The notes: generated by a model from the sequence alone, not told the origin. Shown: positions 1 to 8,077, counted from the stretch's first letter. The stretch is DNA of 41,025 bases from Candidatus Parcubacteria bacterium (GCA_002869265.1 PKTH01000049.1:1-41025); one strand, 5' to 3'. Made by a program: numbers and translations.

Positions 1-2
1 AA

Positions 3-65
3 TCAAAGCCAAAATTAAAATTAACGGCAATCACTGATCAAAAAATAACAATGATTGTTAAATGA
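3..65 (+). CDS. possible 3' end of an upstream gene (partial)
   Basis: The frame starting at base 3 is open from the window edge to a TGA at 63-65, giving about 20 residues ending in KITMIVK. A strong terminator starts seven bases after the stop, so a rightward gene clearly ends here. A second frame also reaches a stop at 35-37, so the reading frame is not certain. Too little is left to name a product. Confidence 0.3.
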   Translation, partial: SKPKLKLTAITDQKITMIVK

Positions 66-71
66 TTTGTC

Positions 72-99
72 GAGGAGACTTCGGTCTCCTCTTTTTTTT
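72..99 (+). terminator. intrinsic terminator
   Basis: An 8-bp perfect stem (GAGGAGAC / GTCTCCTC) closed by a TTCG tetraloop is followed by eight T. It ends the transcript that enters from the left edge. Confidence 0.9.
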
Positions 100-101
100 G
101 T

Positions 102-127
102 TTGAAAATTGTGCAATAATGTATAAT
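102..127 (+). promoter_or_regulatory. probable promoter of first pilin-like gene
   Basis: A TATAAT at 122-127 lies 14 bases before the ATG at 141. A TTGAAA at 102-107 is only 14 bases upstream of it, so the -10 is convincing and the -35 is weak. The transcript leader would be only a few bases long. Confidence 0.5.
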
Positions 128-140
128 ATAAGAAAATAAT

Positions 141-530
141 ATGAAAAAATTTAAAATCTACTTACTTGTTCTATTCTTATTTATCCTCCCATTTAGTCTT
201 CTCGCGGGTGAAACTGAATGCCCAACTGATAGCACCTGTATCGACAATCCTATAGACGCAACTAGTCCTGAACAATTCATTGGTAATGTTATTAATGCTG
301 TTTTGGGGATTAGCGGATCTCTGGCTCTCTTGATGTTTGTTTATGGTGGCTTTACTTGGATGCTCTCTGGTGGAAGCCCTGAAAAAGTAAGCAAAGGTAA
401 AAACACTCTTGTCTGGGCAACCATTGGTCTGGTTGTTATATTTTCATCCTACGCTCTTGTCAACTTTGTCTTCACCGGATTAAGTGGGGGAAGCACTACA
501 ACAACTGCCGCCACCACTCCTCCCTCCTAA
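141..530 (+). CDS. pilin-like protein (T4SS pilin / TrbC-VirB2 type), solo copy
   Basis: 129 residues. A signal peptide (KK then a hydrophobic run ending LLAG, about residues 1-23) is followed by a short exported region, two membrane segments (about 52-75 and 88-108), and the family signature between them: YGGFTWMLSGGSPEKV then a Lys-rich cytosolic turn. This matches the short two-TM pilin-like family found in mycoplasmas and CPR. Unlike the other copies in the window it has two Cys near the mature N-terminus (ECPTDSTC) and a Thr/Ser/Pro-rich tail after the second TM. A terminator follows, so it is a single-gene unit. Subunit function in a pilus or T4SS-like surface structure is inferred from the family; no assembly ATPase is nearby. 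Confidence 0.75.
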   Translation: MKKFKIYLLVLFLFILPFSLLAGETECPTDSTCIDNPIDATSPEQFIGNVINAVLGISGSLALLMFVYGGFTWMLSGGSPEKVSKGKNTLVWATIGLVVIFSSYALVNFVFTGLSGGSTTTTAATTPPS

Positions 531-553
531 ACTAGATATTCAAATTTAACCCT

Positions 554-584
554 AGAGGCCTTGAAATAGTCAAGGTCTTTTTTT
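554..584 (+). terminator. intrinsic terminator after first pilin-like gene
   Basis: The stem GAGGCCTTGA / TCAAGGTCTT, with G-U pairs and an AATAG loop, runs into seven T. Confidence 0.85.
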
Positions 585-600
585 ATATATTTACTAGCTC

Positions 601-629
601 TTGAAAAATTGCTAAAATTAAACTATACT
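601..629 (+). promoter_or_regulatory. sigma70-type promoter of second pilin-like gene
   Basis: TTGAAA (601-606) and TATACT (624-629) are separated by 17 bases. The predicted start is near 636, giving a leader of about 34 bases before the ATG at 670. Confidence 0.8.
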
Positions 630-669
630 AATAGCGGATTTAAGAACTACTAAATACAGCTTTTAAAAA

Positions 670-1068
670 ATGAAAGGAAAAATTGCGCTCAATTTAACTA
701 TATTTTTATTTATGCTTTTTAGCATGTCTTTTTTGGCTGGTTCAGTTAATGCTCAGGGAGTAGACGAGATGGTTTGGGGAGGGTATTATGAAGAATTTCA
801 ACTCTCAACAGGGCTTAGCCCCAAAGACCCTAGAGAAATGATAACCGGCCTCATTCGAATTGCTCTGGGCTTTCTAGGGATCTTAGCTGTGACGATCATA
901 ATGTTCGCTGGATTTAAGCTAATGGTTTCAGGTGGAAATGAAGACAATATGGCAAAAGCAAAAGCAATGATGGCCAATGGAGCTGTGGGAATTATAATAG
1001 TTCTAATCTCTTTTTCTCTAGCCAACTTTGTTATTAATTCTATCATTAACGCCACACAAACTATTTAG
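670..1068 (+). CDS. pilin-like protein (T4SS pilin type), solo copy
   Basis: 132 residues. An N-terminal signal peptide (to about SVNAQG) is followed by an exported segment with VWGG and DPREM, TM1 around GFLGILAV, the signature FAGFKLMVSGGNEDNMAKAKAMM, and TM2. The VWGG...TGL...DPRE layout is the same as in the gene at 19188 and its neighbours, so this copy belongs to the same subfamily as the large array although it sits 18 kb away. It has its own promoter and terminator. No Shine-Dalgarno is visible before the ATG. Function as a surface or conjugation-type pilin subunit is inferred from the family. Confidence 0.75.
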   Translation: MKGKIALNLTIFLFMLFSMSFLAGSVNAQGVDEMVWGGYYEEFQLSTGLSPKDPREMITGLIRIALGFLGILAVTIIMFAGFKLMVSGGNEDNMAKAKAMMANGAVGIIIVLISFSLANFVINSIINATQTI

Positions 1069-1087
1069 ATATATTTTATATATTAGA

Positions 1088-1117
1088 AGAGCCTTGCATA
1101 CAGCAAGGCTCTTTTTT
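1088..1117. terminator. bidirectional terminator between convergent genes
   Basis: A 10-bp stem AGAGCCTTGC / GCAAGGCTCT with an ATACA loop is followed on + by six T. It serves the pilin-like gene on + and, more weakly, the lipoprotein gene on -, whose stop lies at 1116. Confidence 0.9.
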
Positions 1118-1532
1118 ATTTTCCCAATAATTCTTCTATGATTTTTTGAGGATAGGCTCCATCAGATTCCATGTCCAGTAGTTCTTCAAAGGAATAAGCT
1201 TTAGCACTTATCAGACGAGGATAGTCAATATAATAAACTTTGTAAAACCCTTTGTGACGATAGAAAACTAATTGTTTTTTCCTACTGAATTTAAAGATTT
1301 CTTCGGGAATTCTTTTTTCAACCTTGAAAACGTCTGTATAGGTCTGACCATCATATCTTTCAAGCACATATATAGACCTTGTTCTTCTTTTCTTAATCTC
1401 TTTATCTTTTTGCTCACTCGCGGGCTGCTCAACTGCCTGGTCATCTAACTCTTGCTCAAGAGCCCTACTCCCAGCACATCCCGTGAAAAAAAATAAGCAG
1501 ACAATAGCCAAAAACAAAAAAATCACTCTCAT
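1116..1532 (-). CDS. small lipoprotein of unknown function
   Basis: 138 residues. The N-terminus is a lipoprotein signal peptide with lipobox FTGC (Cys19), to be matured by the Lgt encoded at 25362. The mature part has a charged, Glu/Lys-rich linker (about 25-50) and then a compact alpha/beta domain without a family I recognise. The start is well supported: AGGAGG lies six bases before the ATG, one of the few clear Shine-Dalgarno sites in the window. It is the last gene of a leftward group with the ROK kinase, the glycosidase and a pilin-like gene, which suggests an envelope role. Confidence 0.8.
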   Translation of the reverse strand: MRVIFLFLAIVCLFFFTGCAGSRALEQELDDQAVEQPASEQKDKEIKKRRTRSIYVLERYDGQTYTDVFKVEKRIPEEIFKFSRKKQLVFYRHKGFYKVYYIDYPRLISAKAYSFEELLDMESDGAYPQKIIEELLGK

Positions 1533-1559
1533 AATTATCCTCCTCTTGTTTAGAATGTG

Positions 1560-2417
1560 CTATTCCACAAGCATGGCTGCTCCTATAGCGCCTGCCTTAT
1601 TTCCTAATTTTGCTAAAACTACTTTTGTCTTCCTGGCTCTTTCTTCCCAGATATACTCTTTCATCATCTTTTTTATATTTGGCATAAACAAATCAGCAGC
1701 ACCGGTCCCTCCTCCATATAAAACTATTATTCCTGGGTTTACTGTATTTACCAAATTAGCCAAAGCAATTCCTAGGAGCGAACCAAATTCTTCAAATGAC
1801 TTGATTGCCAAAACGTCACCCCTGTAGGCTTCCGTAGCCATGTTTAGAGGGTTCTTCTGGGTTAGTTTATGATAAGCCTCTTCGAGGGTGGTTTTGTTTT
1901 CATAATCGATGACATTGTGCCCTATCTCTCCAGCGCAACCATCAACACCCAGATGAACATCACCGTTGTTCCACCAAGAACTACCAATCCCCGTTCCTAT
2001 AACGATCAAACAGGCATTATCAAATTTTCTAGCTGATCCGATGTTTATCTCTGCCCTCAGAGAACAGTTCGCGTCATTATCTATAAATACTGGTAAACCT
2101 AATTTCTTTTCCAACTGGCTAACAAAATCTGTATTGTCTATTACTTTTATATTGGACGCTCTAGTAACTTTTCTTGTTTTAAAATCAACAACTCCGGCAA
2201 TCCCAAGACCAATACCATTTACTTGAGCCTTGTCTTTTTGGGCTTTTTCTAAAAGCGGCTCCAAAAGGGCAACTATCATAATAATAAAATGCTCAATACT
2301 GTCTTTGGGTGTGGCTAAAGTATACTCCTCTACTATTCTTTCTCCATCAAAAAGAACGGCAAACATTTTTGTCCCTCCAATGTCTATCCCTACTTTGTAT
2401 TCTCGTTTTTTAGCCAT
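1560..2417 (-). CDS. ROK-family sugar kinase (glucokinase-like)
   Basis: 285 residues from the ATG at 2417. An earlier in-frame ATG at 2525 would overlap the glycosidase gene and add 36 residues unlike the family. The N-terminal ATP-binding motif is IDIGGTK (11-17), the catalytic Asp lies in NDAN (Asp115), GTGIGS is at 141-146, and EIGH at 164-167. ROK proteins phosphorylate glucose, mannose, fructose or amino sugars, or act as repressors; there is no DNA-binding domain here, so a kinase is likelier. The Cys-rich zinc motif that usually follows the EIGH histidine is missing. It lies five bases after the glycosidase stop, consistent with using the sugar that enzyme releases. Confidence 0.85.
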   Translation of the reverse strand: MAKKREYKVGIDIGGTKMFAVLFDGERIVEEYTLATPKDSIEHFIIMIVALLEPLLEKAQKDKAQVNGIGLGIAGVVDFKTRKVTRASNIKVIDNTDFVSQLEKKLGLPVFIDNDANCSLRAEINIGSARKFDNACLIVIGTGIGSSWWNNGDVHLGVDGCAGEIGHNVIDYENKTTLEEAYHKLTQKNPLNMATEAYRGDVLAIKSFEEFGSLLGIALANLVNTVNPGIIVLYGGGTGAADLFMPNIKKMMKEYIWEERARKTKVVLAKLGNKAGAIGAAMLVE

Positions 2418-2421
2418 ACAA

Positions 2422-3435
2422 TTATTTTGTAAATAATATTTTTGCTTCTTCCCAAATACTTGGATTATTTTGATAAATCTTCTCCCAATACCACCATTCA
2501 ACTCCCCAGAGATAAAACTCTTCAAAACCTGTTTGGCGAGAAAACTCCATCATTTCACGAAATTTATCATAGTCCATGGTTCGTGCTCTTTCTTCTGGAC
2601 TTAAGTTTTGAAAGGGAACTGGACCCCAAGGCTCAGCTTGGAGCTCTATTACTATCCATTTCTCTGGCTCAGCAAATAATTTTACTAAATTTCTTTTTAC
2701 TTTGAAAAACGAAGGTTCTATTGGATAGCTAACGTAAGCCCTAAGTAAATTGGAATAGGTTTTACGATACATGGTTGTTCCAAAAATATCTGCCCGCTTG
2801 GCTGCCGGCACCCAAACTGACAGCTCACCAGAATCTGTAACAACCACTGGTCTTTTATCTAAAGATTTTACTAAAGAAATTTCTTTGTCTAGAAAGTCTG
2901 GATCTAGATTTGGACACTCACCAAAATTTGATAAAAATGGTTCATTTTCGACTTGCCAGGCAACTATTGTTTCTTCGTTTTTATAGCGGTTTATTGTTTT
3001 TTCAATATACTCAAGAGTTTCTGGCTCACGAATTTCTTTTTCCAAACTTTCCGCCCAATCAGGAATATGACACTCAGGCCAGCGAGGGAGTCTTCCGCCA
3101 ACAGCTAGTATAACTTCAACTTCTCTTTTTTTAGCTTCAGCAATTTGCCAATCGAGATTTTCCCATTCATATCTATTGTTAGCAAATTCTACCTCGTCCC
3201 AATAAGCTGATAAACGCAAACGTTTCACTCCTAAGTCATCTAACATTAATACATAAAGCTCTTGCCAGTCAAGTCCTAGATCTATCGCCTGTTTTTGTGA
3301 AAAAGTTACGCCATATTTGACCTCATCGGGGGCATATACATGTCCAAAACTCAATAAAAAGAAAACAAAAGACGCTAAAATTATTATTATTGCCATTCTT
3401 TTGAACCAAGAAAATTGTTTTAGCATTTTTATCAT
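2422..3435 (-). CDS. membrane-anchored clan GH-A glycoside hydrolase
   Basis: 337 residues. One N-terminal membrane anchor (about 13-32) leads into a single (beta/alpha)8-type catalytic domain. VENEP (Glu165) matches the acid/base site of clan GH-A, and a second Glu after a hydrophobic strand in IVIELQAEPW (Glu264 or Glu268) matches the nucleophile position. Arg/Trp-rich segments such as RLRLSAYWD and WYWEKIY fit a sugar-binding cleft. Family number (GH5, GH39 or GH42-like) and substrate cannot be set by eye. It starts one base after the pilin-like stop and is followed directly by the ROK kinase. The anchor places it on the outer face of the membrane. Confidence 0.8.
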   Translation of the reverse strand: MIKMLKQFSWFKRMAIIIILASFVFFLLSFGHVYAPDEVKYGVTFSQKQAIDLGLDWQELYVLMLDDLGVKRLRLSAYWDEVEFANNRYEWENLDWQIAEAKKREVEVILAVGGRLPRWPECHIPDWAESLEKEIREPETLEYIEKTINRYKNEETIVAWQVENEPFLSNFGECPNLDPDFLDKEISLVKSLDKRPVVVTDSGELSVWVPAAKRADIFGTTMYRKTYSNLLRAYVSYPIEPSFFKVKRNLVKLFAEPEKWIVIELQAEPWGPVPFQNLSPEERARTMDYDKFREMMEFSRQTGFEEFYLWGVEWWYWEKIYQNNPSIWEEAKILFTK

Positions 3436-3436
3436 A

Positions 3437-3868
3437 TTAGAACATGCAAGAGAATACAGTCTCTGAGGTTGCGTCTACTATTTTACAAATAACTAAACCA
3501 GAGATTGAATAAGAGGCCATTATAATAACTAGCCCGACTATGCTCCTTGATAATATCTTTTTAGCTTCATCGATTTTTGAATCATTGCCTGCGGCAGTCA
3601 TCCAGAGATACCCAGCGTAAATTATTAAAAATGTAAAGATTACTCCCAAGAAACCAAGGGCTGCTCTTATAAGTTTTGCCACCGTGGCTCTAAGGTCTTG
3701 TGGTTGTCCGCTATCAAATACGTCTGCCACTGCTTCAGAGCCGCCTGCTCCGAATCCTTCTTGGGTGCTAAGAAGACCACCTGCAAAAACAGAACTAGCA
3801 GAAAATAACAACATAATAAATGAGAAAACGAGCAAAAATGACATTATTTTTTGTTTAGCCTTGGTCAT
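3437..3868 (-). CDS. pilin-like protein heading a glycosidase/kinase operon
   Basis: 143 residues from the ATG at 3868. An ATG at 3904 is possible but would overlap the divergent promoter. The signal peptide ends near SVFAGG, TM1 lies around GFLGVIFTFLI, then comes YAGYLWMTAAGNDSKIDEAKK, then TM2. It differs from the array members by a long acidic exported segment and two Cys in the last 20 residues (VICKI, FSCMF), which could form a disulfide. It is the first gene of a tight leftward group with a surface glycosidase, a sugar kinase and a lipoprotein. Confidence 0.75.
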   Translation of the reverse strand: MTKAKQKIMSFLLVFSFIMLLFSASSVFAGGLLSTQEGFGAGGSEAVADVFDSGQPQDLRATVAKLIRAALGFLGVIFTFLIIYAGYLWMTAAGNDSKIDEAKKILSRSIVGLVIIMASYSISGLVICKIVDATSETVFSCMF

Positions 3869-3875
3869 ATATTTA

Positions 3876-3884
3876 TGATATAAT
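3876..3884 (+). promoter_or_regulatory. extended -10 promoter of flippase operon
   Basis: TG-A-TATAAT forms a perfect extended -10 with no good -35. The predicted transcription start, about 3891, falls on or next to an in-frame ATG at 3892, so a leaderless start is possible. The annotated start at 3952 would leave a leader of about 60 bases. Confidence 0.65.
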
Positions 3885-3951
3885 TTAGTTAATGAGATTT
3901 TCATTGTTACTTATTATTATATCTAAAATTAGCAATTTCGGCAATTTAACT

Positions 3952-5376
3952 ATGACTCTTTCAACAAAAATAGCCCATAATACAATAATCCAAATTATCA
4001 GCAAAATTATTGCAACAGTTCTTGGCTTACTTACTATAGCCATAATGACTCGATATCTCGGTAAATCTGGTTTCGGTGACTATACCACTATTATCACTTA
4101 TTTAACTTTTTTTGCGACAATTGCTGATCTGGGGCTGACACTGGTTACAGTCCAATTGATTAGCAAAGCAAATGCCGATGAAGAAAAAATCATCGGCAAT
4201 CTTTTTGCTTTTCGACTAGTAACTGCCGTGTTATTTCTGGGATCATCAATCTTGATAACTATTTTCCTCCCCTATTCTAACGCTATCAAGATAGGCATAG
4301 CTGTAACTTCATTTTCATTTCTTTTTGGAGCTTTTAACCAAATACTTGTTGGTGTTTTCCAAAAAAACTTACAAATGGATCGAGTGGCTTTGGCCGAGGT
4401 GGTGAGTCGAACATTTCTCTTTGTAGCTGTCTTTTTGGTTTATTATCTTGACTATGGTCTTTTGGGTGTTTTAATTGTTTCTGTTTTGGCTAATCTAGTT
4501 TCGTTTTTGTTTCACTTTTTCTTTTCTCAGAGATTTGTCAAAACCACCCTGTTGTTTGAATTTGGCTACTGGAAACAGATAGTCAAACAATCCTGGCCGA
4601 TTGCTGTAACTATTTTCTTTAATCTTATTTATTTAAGAACTGACACCCTAATTCTTTCTTTAATCAAAAGCTCTGAAGAGGTTGGAATATATGGGGCCTC
4701 ATACAAAGTTATTGATGTTTTGGTGACTGTCCCTTTTATGTTTGCCGGGATAATCTTACCTGTAATCACCAGAGCCTGGTCTGAGAAAAATAATCAGTTT
4801 TTTTATAAAGTCCTCCAAAGATCTTTTGATGTAATGATTATTTTTTCTATTCCTATGCTAGCTGGAGCATTCTTTTTGGCTGATCCCATCATTAATTTGA
4901 TTGCTGGACCAGAATTTGCCGAGTCCGCTTCAGTCCTAAGGATCTTAATGATTGCTTCTTCGGTAATATTTGTCGGAACGATGTTCTCTCACGCTGTAAT
5001 TGCTATTGATAAACAAAAAAATATAATATGGTCATATATCTTTGTTGCTATCACAGCTTTATCTGCTTATTTAATATTTATACCTAAATTTTCCTACTTC
5101 GGGGCAGCCTGGGTAACGGTTTATAGTGAAGTGACCATAGCCCTAGCTTCTCTATATTTGGTTTATAAACACACAAAATTCTTTCCAAATTTCAAAGTCA
5201 CCTCCAGGGTTCTTCTCTCAACTGCTATTATGTCTGTTTCTCTTTATTATTTTGTTGCCAATGAATTCAACTTTTATTTTTCCTTGTTTACTGCAATGCT
5301 AATTTACTTTGGCTTTCTTTATCTATTTAAAGGCTTCACCAATAAAGAAATATTAGAGATTCTTAACAAAAATTAA
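3952..5376 (+). CDS. polysaccharide flippase (Wzx / MVF-type membrane protein)
   Basis: 475 residues, polytopic, with about 12-14 membrane segments. The N-terminus KIAHNTIIQIISKIIATVLG and the following MTRYLGKSGFGDY are typical of the polysaccharide biosynthesis / Wzx group of the MOP exporter superfamily, which flips lipid-linked sugars across the membrane. I chose the ATG at 3952 because family members begin at this motif. The ATG at 3892 would add 20 hydrophobic residues and could be used from a leaderless transcript. It is the first gene of a rightward operon and is followed with no gap by a glycosyltransferase, which supports a role in surface glycan assembly. Confidence 0.85.
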   Translation: MTLSTKIAHNTIIQIISKIIATVLGLLTIAIMTRYLGKSGFGDYTTIITYLTFFATIADLGLTLVTVQLISKANADEEKIIGNLFAFRLVTAVLFLGSSILITIFLPYSNAIKIGIAVTSFSFLFGAFNQILVGVFQKNLQMDRVALAEVVSRTFLFVAVFLVYYLDYGLLGVLIVSVLANLVSFLFHFFFSQRFVKTTLLFEFGYWKQIVKQSWPIAVTIFFNLIYLRTDTLILSLIKSSEEVGIYGASYKVIDVLVTVPFMFAGIILPVITRAWSEKNNQFFYKVLQRSFDVMIIFSIPMLAGAFFLADPIINLIAGPEFAESASVLRILMIASSVIFVGTMFSHAVIAIDKQKNIIWSYIFVAITALSAYLIFIPKFSYFGAAWVTVYSEVTIALASLYLVYKHTKFFPNFKVTSRVLLSTAIMSVSLYYFVANEFNFYFSLFTAMLIYFGFLYLFKGFTNKEILEILNKN

Positions 5377-6528
5377 ATGCAAAAAAAAATACTAATTATA
5401 TCTTCTCTCGACGATTCTACGAGAGCAATTTACTCTATCTTAAACAACCTTTCAGATAAATTTGATTTTTATTTCCTTGGCTCACGTGGAAATCTATATA
5501 ACTTCTTTACAGAAAAAAACTGGCCAAGAGGAAAAATTTTCCTTTTTAAAAACATCCTTAGGTTTGGAGCCTTCAAAACAAGATTATTTTTTATTTTTAA
5601 ACCACTTATTCAAATATATCTTTTTTCTATTCTTCTTGTCTTGAAATACAAAAAAAAGTATCAAACCATAATTTTAGTAAATATCAATGAAAAAATATTA
5701 ATAAGCCCTTTGGCTAAATTCTTAAAAATAAAAGTTATATGGCTAGAATCAAGAGACCTAGAATATTCAAAACTAAATAAAAAAATAATAAAAACCTTTA
5801 GCAAGCTTGCTAGAAAAAATAAAATAATTTGCCTAAACTCATTTTTCCAGAAAAAAATCGAAAAACTAGGCATAGCAACTGATAATATAGAAGTTATTAG
5901 CCCAGGCATAAAAAAACAACATAAAAAATATCAAGAAACCCTATTCTCAAAGCTAGCAAAGAACGAAAATAACCAAGTAGGAAGAAAATTCTACACTATT
6001 GGGACTATTACAGACTTAAATGACAAAGAAAAAATAGAAACCCTGTTCTCTGCTCTTAAAAACTCTGTAGATTTAATCACTCGTGTCCAACTAATTATTG
6101 TTGGCACTGGTGCATATTCCCCAGACAACAATCCCTGGGCTAAGTGGTTAGCTAAAAAAATGGGCATAGAAACAATGGTTTGGTTTGTTACAGATACAAA
6201 AAACATCAAAAAATGGCTAGACAGCTTTGATATTTTTGTGATAAGCTCTAGATTCCTCAACCTAGATGATTTCAAAAATACCCTCTATGCGATGGAGTCT
6301 GAACTAGCACCAATTGTTCCATACGATCTTGGTTATGAAGACTTGGTGATTGATGGAGAAAATGGATTTTTCTATGATATTAATAAATCCGAAACTCTAA
6401 CTGAAAATATAATTAAATACTATAAAAACAAAAGGCTAAGTATCGATCTCGGCAAAAACGCCCGAGAACATGTTGAGAAGAATTTTCAAATAGAAAAAAG
6501 TCTTGAAAAAATTAAAGAATTATTATGA
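5377..6528 (+). CDS. GT-B fold glycosyltransferase (family 4-like)
   Basis: 383 residues. The N-terminal half is basic and diverged, without a clear glycine-rich loop. The C-terminal half has the GT4 features: IGTITDLNDKEKIETLF, LIIVGTG, then a DIFVISSR...AMESELAPIVPY segment with DLVIDGENGFFYD, where the Glu corresponds to the nucleotide-sugar binding region. It starts on the base after the flippase stop, so the two are translationally linked, and it should add a sugar to the flippase substrate on the cytosolic side. The TGA stop overlaps the ATG of the next gene. Donor and acceptor are unknown. Confidence 0.8.
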   Translation: MQKKILIISSLDDSTRAIYSILNNLSDKFDFYFLGSRGNLYNFFTEKNWPRGKIFLFKNILRFGAFKTRLFFIFKPLIQIYLFSILLVLKYKKKYQTIILVNINEKILISPLAKFLKIKVIWLESRDLEYSKLNKKIIKTFSKLARKNKIICLNSFFQKKIEKLGIATDNIEVISPGIKKQHKKYQETLFSKLAKNENNQVGRKFYTIGTITDLNDKEKIETLFSALKNSVDLITRVQLIIVGTGAYSPDNNPWAKWLAKKMGIETMVWFVTDTKNIKKWLDSFDIFVISSRFLNLDDFKNTLYAMESELAPIVPYDLGYEDLVIDGENGFFYDINKSETLTENIIKYYKNKRLSIDLGKNAREHVEKNFQIEKSLEKIKELL

Positions 6529-7496
6529 TAGAAATAAAAATAAGCGATGAAAATTCTGGGCAAAGAATAGATAAGCTTTTAGCAGAAATACTGCCAAAAG
6601 AACACGACGTAAAAATCACCAGAAGCCAAATCCAGAAACTGATTACAGAAGAGTCAATAAAACTAAATGGCGAGATTTTCAACTCTAGCCATAAAACAAA
6701 AACCGGTGATCTGATAACAGTCGAAGAGACAAAAAGAAAAGAAAGGGAAATTACTCCTGTTGTAAAAAAATTAAAACTCAATATTGAAGAAATAATTGTT
6801 AAAGAAACAAAAGATTATATTGTCATCAACAAGCCGGCTGGAATTATTGTCCATGACTTTGAAAATGTTTCTGAAGAAACTCTGGTTGATGTTTTACTTA
6901 TGCGCTATCCAGAGATTAGACAAATTGGAGAAGATCCTTCCAGGCCAGGAATTGTCCATAGAATCGACAGAGAGGTTAGTGGTCTGATGGTTGTTGCTCG
7001 AAACCAAAAAACATTCGACAACCTCAAAGAACAATTTAAAAAAAGAACCGTTCAAAAATACTATAAAGCGCTTGTTTACGGTGTAGTTTCTAAAGAACAC
7101 GACGAAATTCGCTTTCCAATCGCTAGATCCAAGTCTAGATATAAAATGGCCGCTCTTCCTGAAACAAAAAAAGGAGAGAAACAAGACGAAGGTAAAATTG
7201 CTATTTCTGAATTTGATGTAGTTGAAAGAAAAATTAACTATACCCTTTTGAGAGTTAAGATTAAAACCGGAAGAACTCACCAAATTAGAGTCCACTTGTC
7301 TGCCTACGGCAATCCAATAGTTGGCGATAACGTTTACACTACTAATAAGTTAAGAGAGAAAAATATTAAAAAAAATCTAGGAAGAATATTCTTGGTCGCC
7401 TTTTTCCTGTCATTCAATGACCTAGACGGCAACAGACAAGAGTTTGAAGTGGATATACCTAATAATTTAAAAGAGTTTTTAAAAACTGCGAAATAA
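6525..7496 (+). CDS. RluA/RluD-type 23S rRNA pseudouridine synthase
   Basis: 323 residues. An N-terminal S4 RNA-binding domain (about 10-70) is followed by the RluA-family catalytic domain. The catalytic motif is GIVHRIDREVSGLMVVARN, with Asp148 as the nucleophile, and GRTHQIRVHLS lies further on. Domain order and length match RluD/RluC, which isomerise uridines in 23S rRNA; the exact target cannot be read from sequence. The ATG overlaps the preceding TGA (ATGA), showing coupling within a mixed surface-glycan and RNA-modification operon. Confidence 0.9.
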   Translation: MIEIKISDENSGQRIDKLLAEILPKEHDVKITRSQIQKLITEESIKLNGEIFNSSHKTKTGDLITVEETKRKEREITPVVKKLKLNIEEIIVKETKDYIVINKPAGIIVHDFENVSEETLVDVLLMRYPEIRQIGEDPSRPGIVHRIDREVSGLMVVARNQKTFDNLKEQFKKRTVQKYYKALVYGVVSKEHDEIRFPIARSKSRYKMAALPETKKGEKQDEGKIAISEFDVVERKINYTLLRVKIKTGRTHQIRVHLSAYGNPIVGDNVYTTNKLREKNIKKNLGRIFLVAFFLSFNDLDGNRQEFEVDIPNNLKEFLKTAK

Positions 7497-7497
7497 T

Positions 7498-8052
7498 ATG
7501 AAAAGGAATTTGTTTATAATATCTGGTCCTTCTGGCGCAGGAGAAGACACTATAATGAAGGCTCTTCAGGAAAAGAAAGATTTTAAAAAAGTGGTTACCA
7601 CAACCACAAGAGCAATGAGAAAAAACGAAACTGAAGGAGACCCCTACTATTTTTTATCAAAAGAAGAATTTAAAGATGGAATTTCTGATGGTAGGTTCTT
7701 TGAATATGTAATTGAAGATAACGGTAATTACTATGGCAACACCTATGAAGAAATCGAGAGAGTTAGGAAAAGTGATGATCGTTTTTTGATGAAACTCGAA
7801 TATAAGGGCGTTATTACATATAAAGAAATATTTCCAGAAGCTGTTTCAATAATGATAGATGCCCCCTGGGAAGAACTAGAGGGGCGCATACGAAAACGTG
7901 ACAAGGTTTCTGAGGCTTTTGTCCAGGGGAGAGCAGACTACGCCAAGGGCTGGTATCAAAATAAAGATAAGTTTGACCATATAGTTGAAAACCGTAACGG
8001 CCAACTAGAAGAAGCAATTCAAAACACTCTAGATATTATAAATTCATATTAA
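7498..8052 (+). CDS. gmk: guanylate-kinase-like protein with altered P-loop
   Basis: 184 residues, a normal length for guanylate kinase (GMP + ATP to GDP + ADP). Recognisable features are GPSGAG at 10-15, the GMP-binding TTTTRAMRKNETEGDPYYF, and FFEYVIEDNGNYYG. The Walker A lysine is missing: the motif reads GPSGAGEDT where GPSGxGKST is expected, so Lys becomes Glu16 and the next Ser becomes Asp17. Either catalysis works differently or the protein has another role, and the symbol rests on fold only. It is the last gene of its operon, one base after the pseudouridine synthase stop, and is followed by a terminator. Confidence 0.75.
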   Translation: MKRNLFIISGPSGAGEDTIMKALQEKKDFKKVVTTTTRAMRKNETEGDPYYFLSKEEFKDGISDGRFFEYVIEDNGNYYGNTYEEIERVRKSDDRFLMKLEYKGVITYKEIFPEAVSIMIDAPWEELEGRIRKRDKVSEAFVQGRADYAKGWYQNKDKFDHIVENRNGQLEEAIQNTLDIINSY

Positions 8053-8077
8053 AAAAGAGCCCTGCTGGGCTCTTTTT
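8052..8077. terminator. bidirectional terminator between gmk and clpP
   Basis: An 11-bp stem AAAAAGAGCCC / GGGCTCTTTTT with a TGCT loop gives a T run on both strands and separates convergent genes. Confidence 0.9.

Noticed and set aside
1483-1827. Plus-strand frames opposite the ROK, glycosidase, lipoprotein and pilin genes
   Set aside because: Shadow frames of well-supported genes on the other strand; no ribosome sites or family motifs.
5377-6528. Alternative genetic code (TGA = Gly)
   Set aside because: Genes end cleanly at TGA, with the next gene overlapping or a terminator following, so TGA is a stop here.
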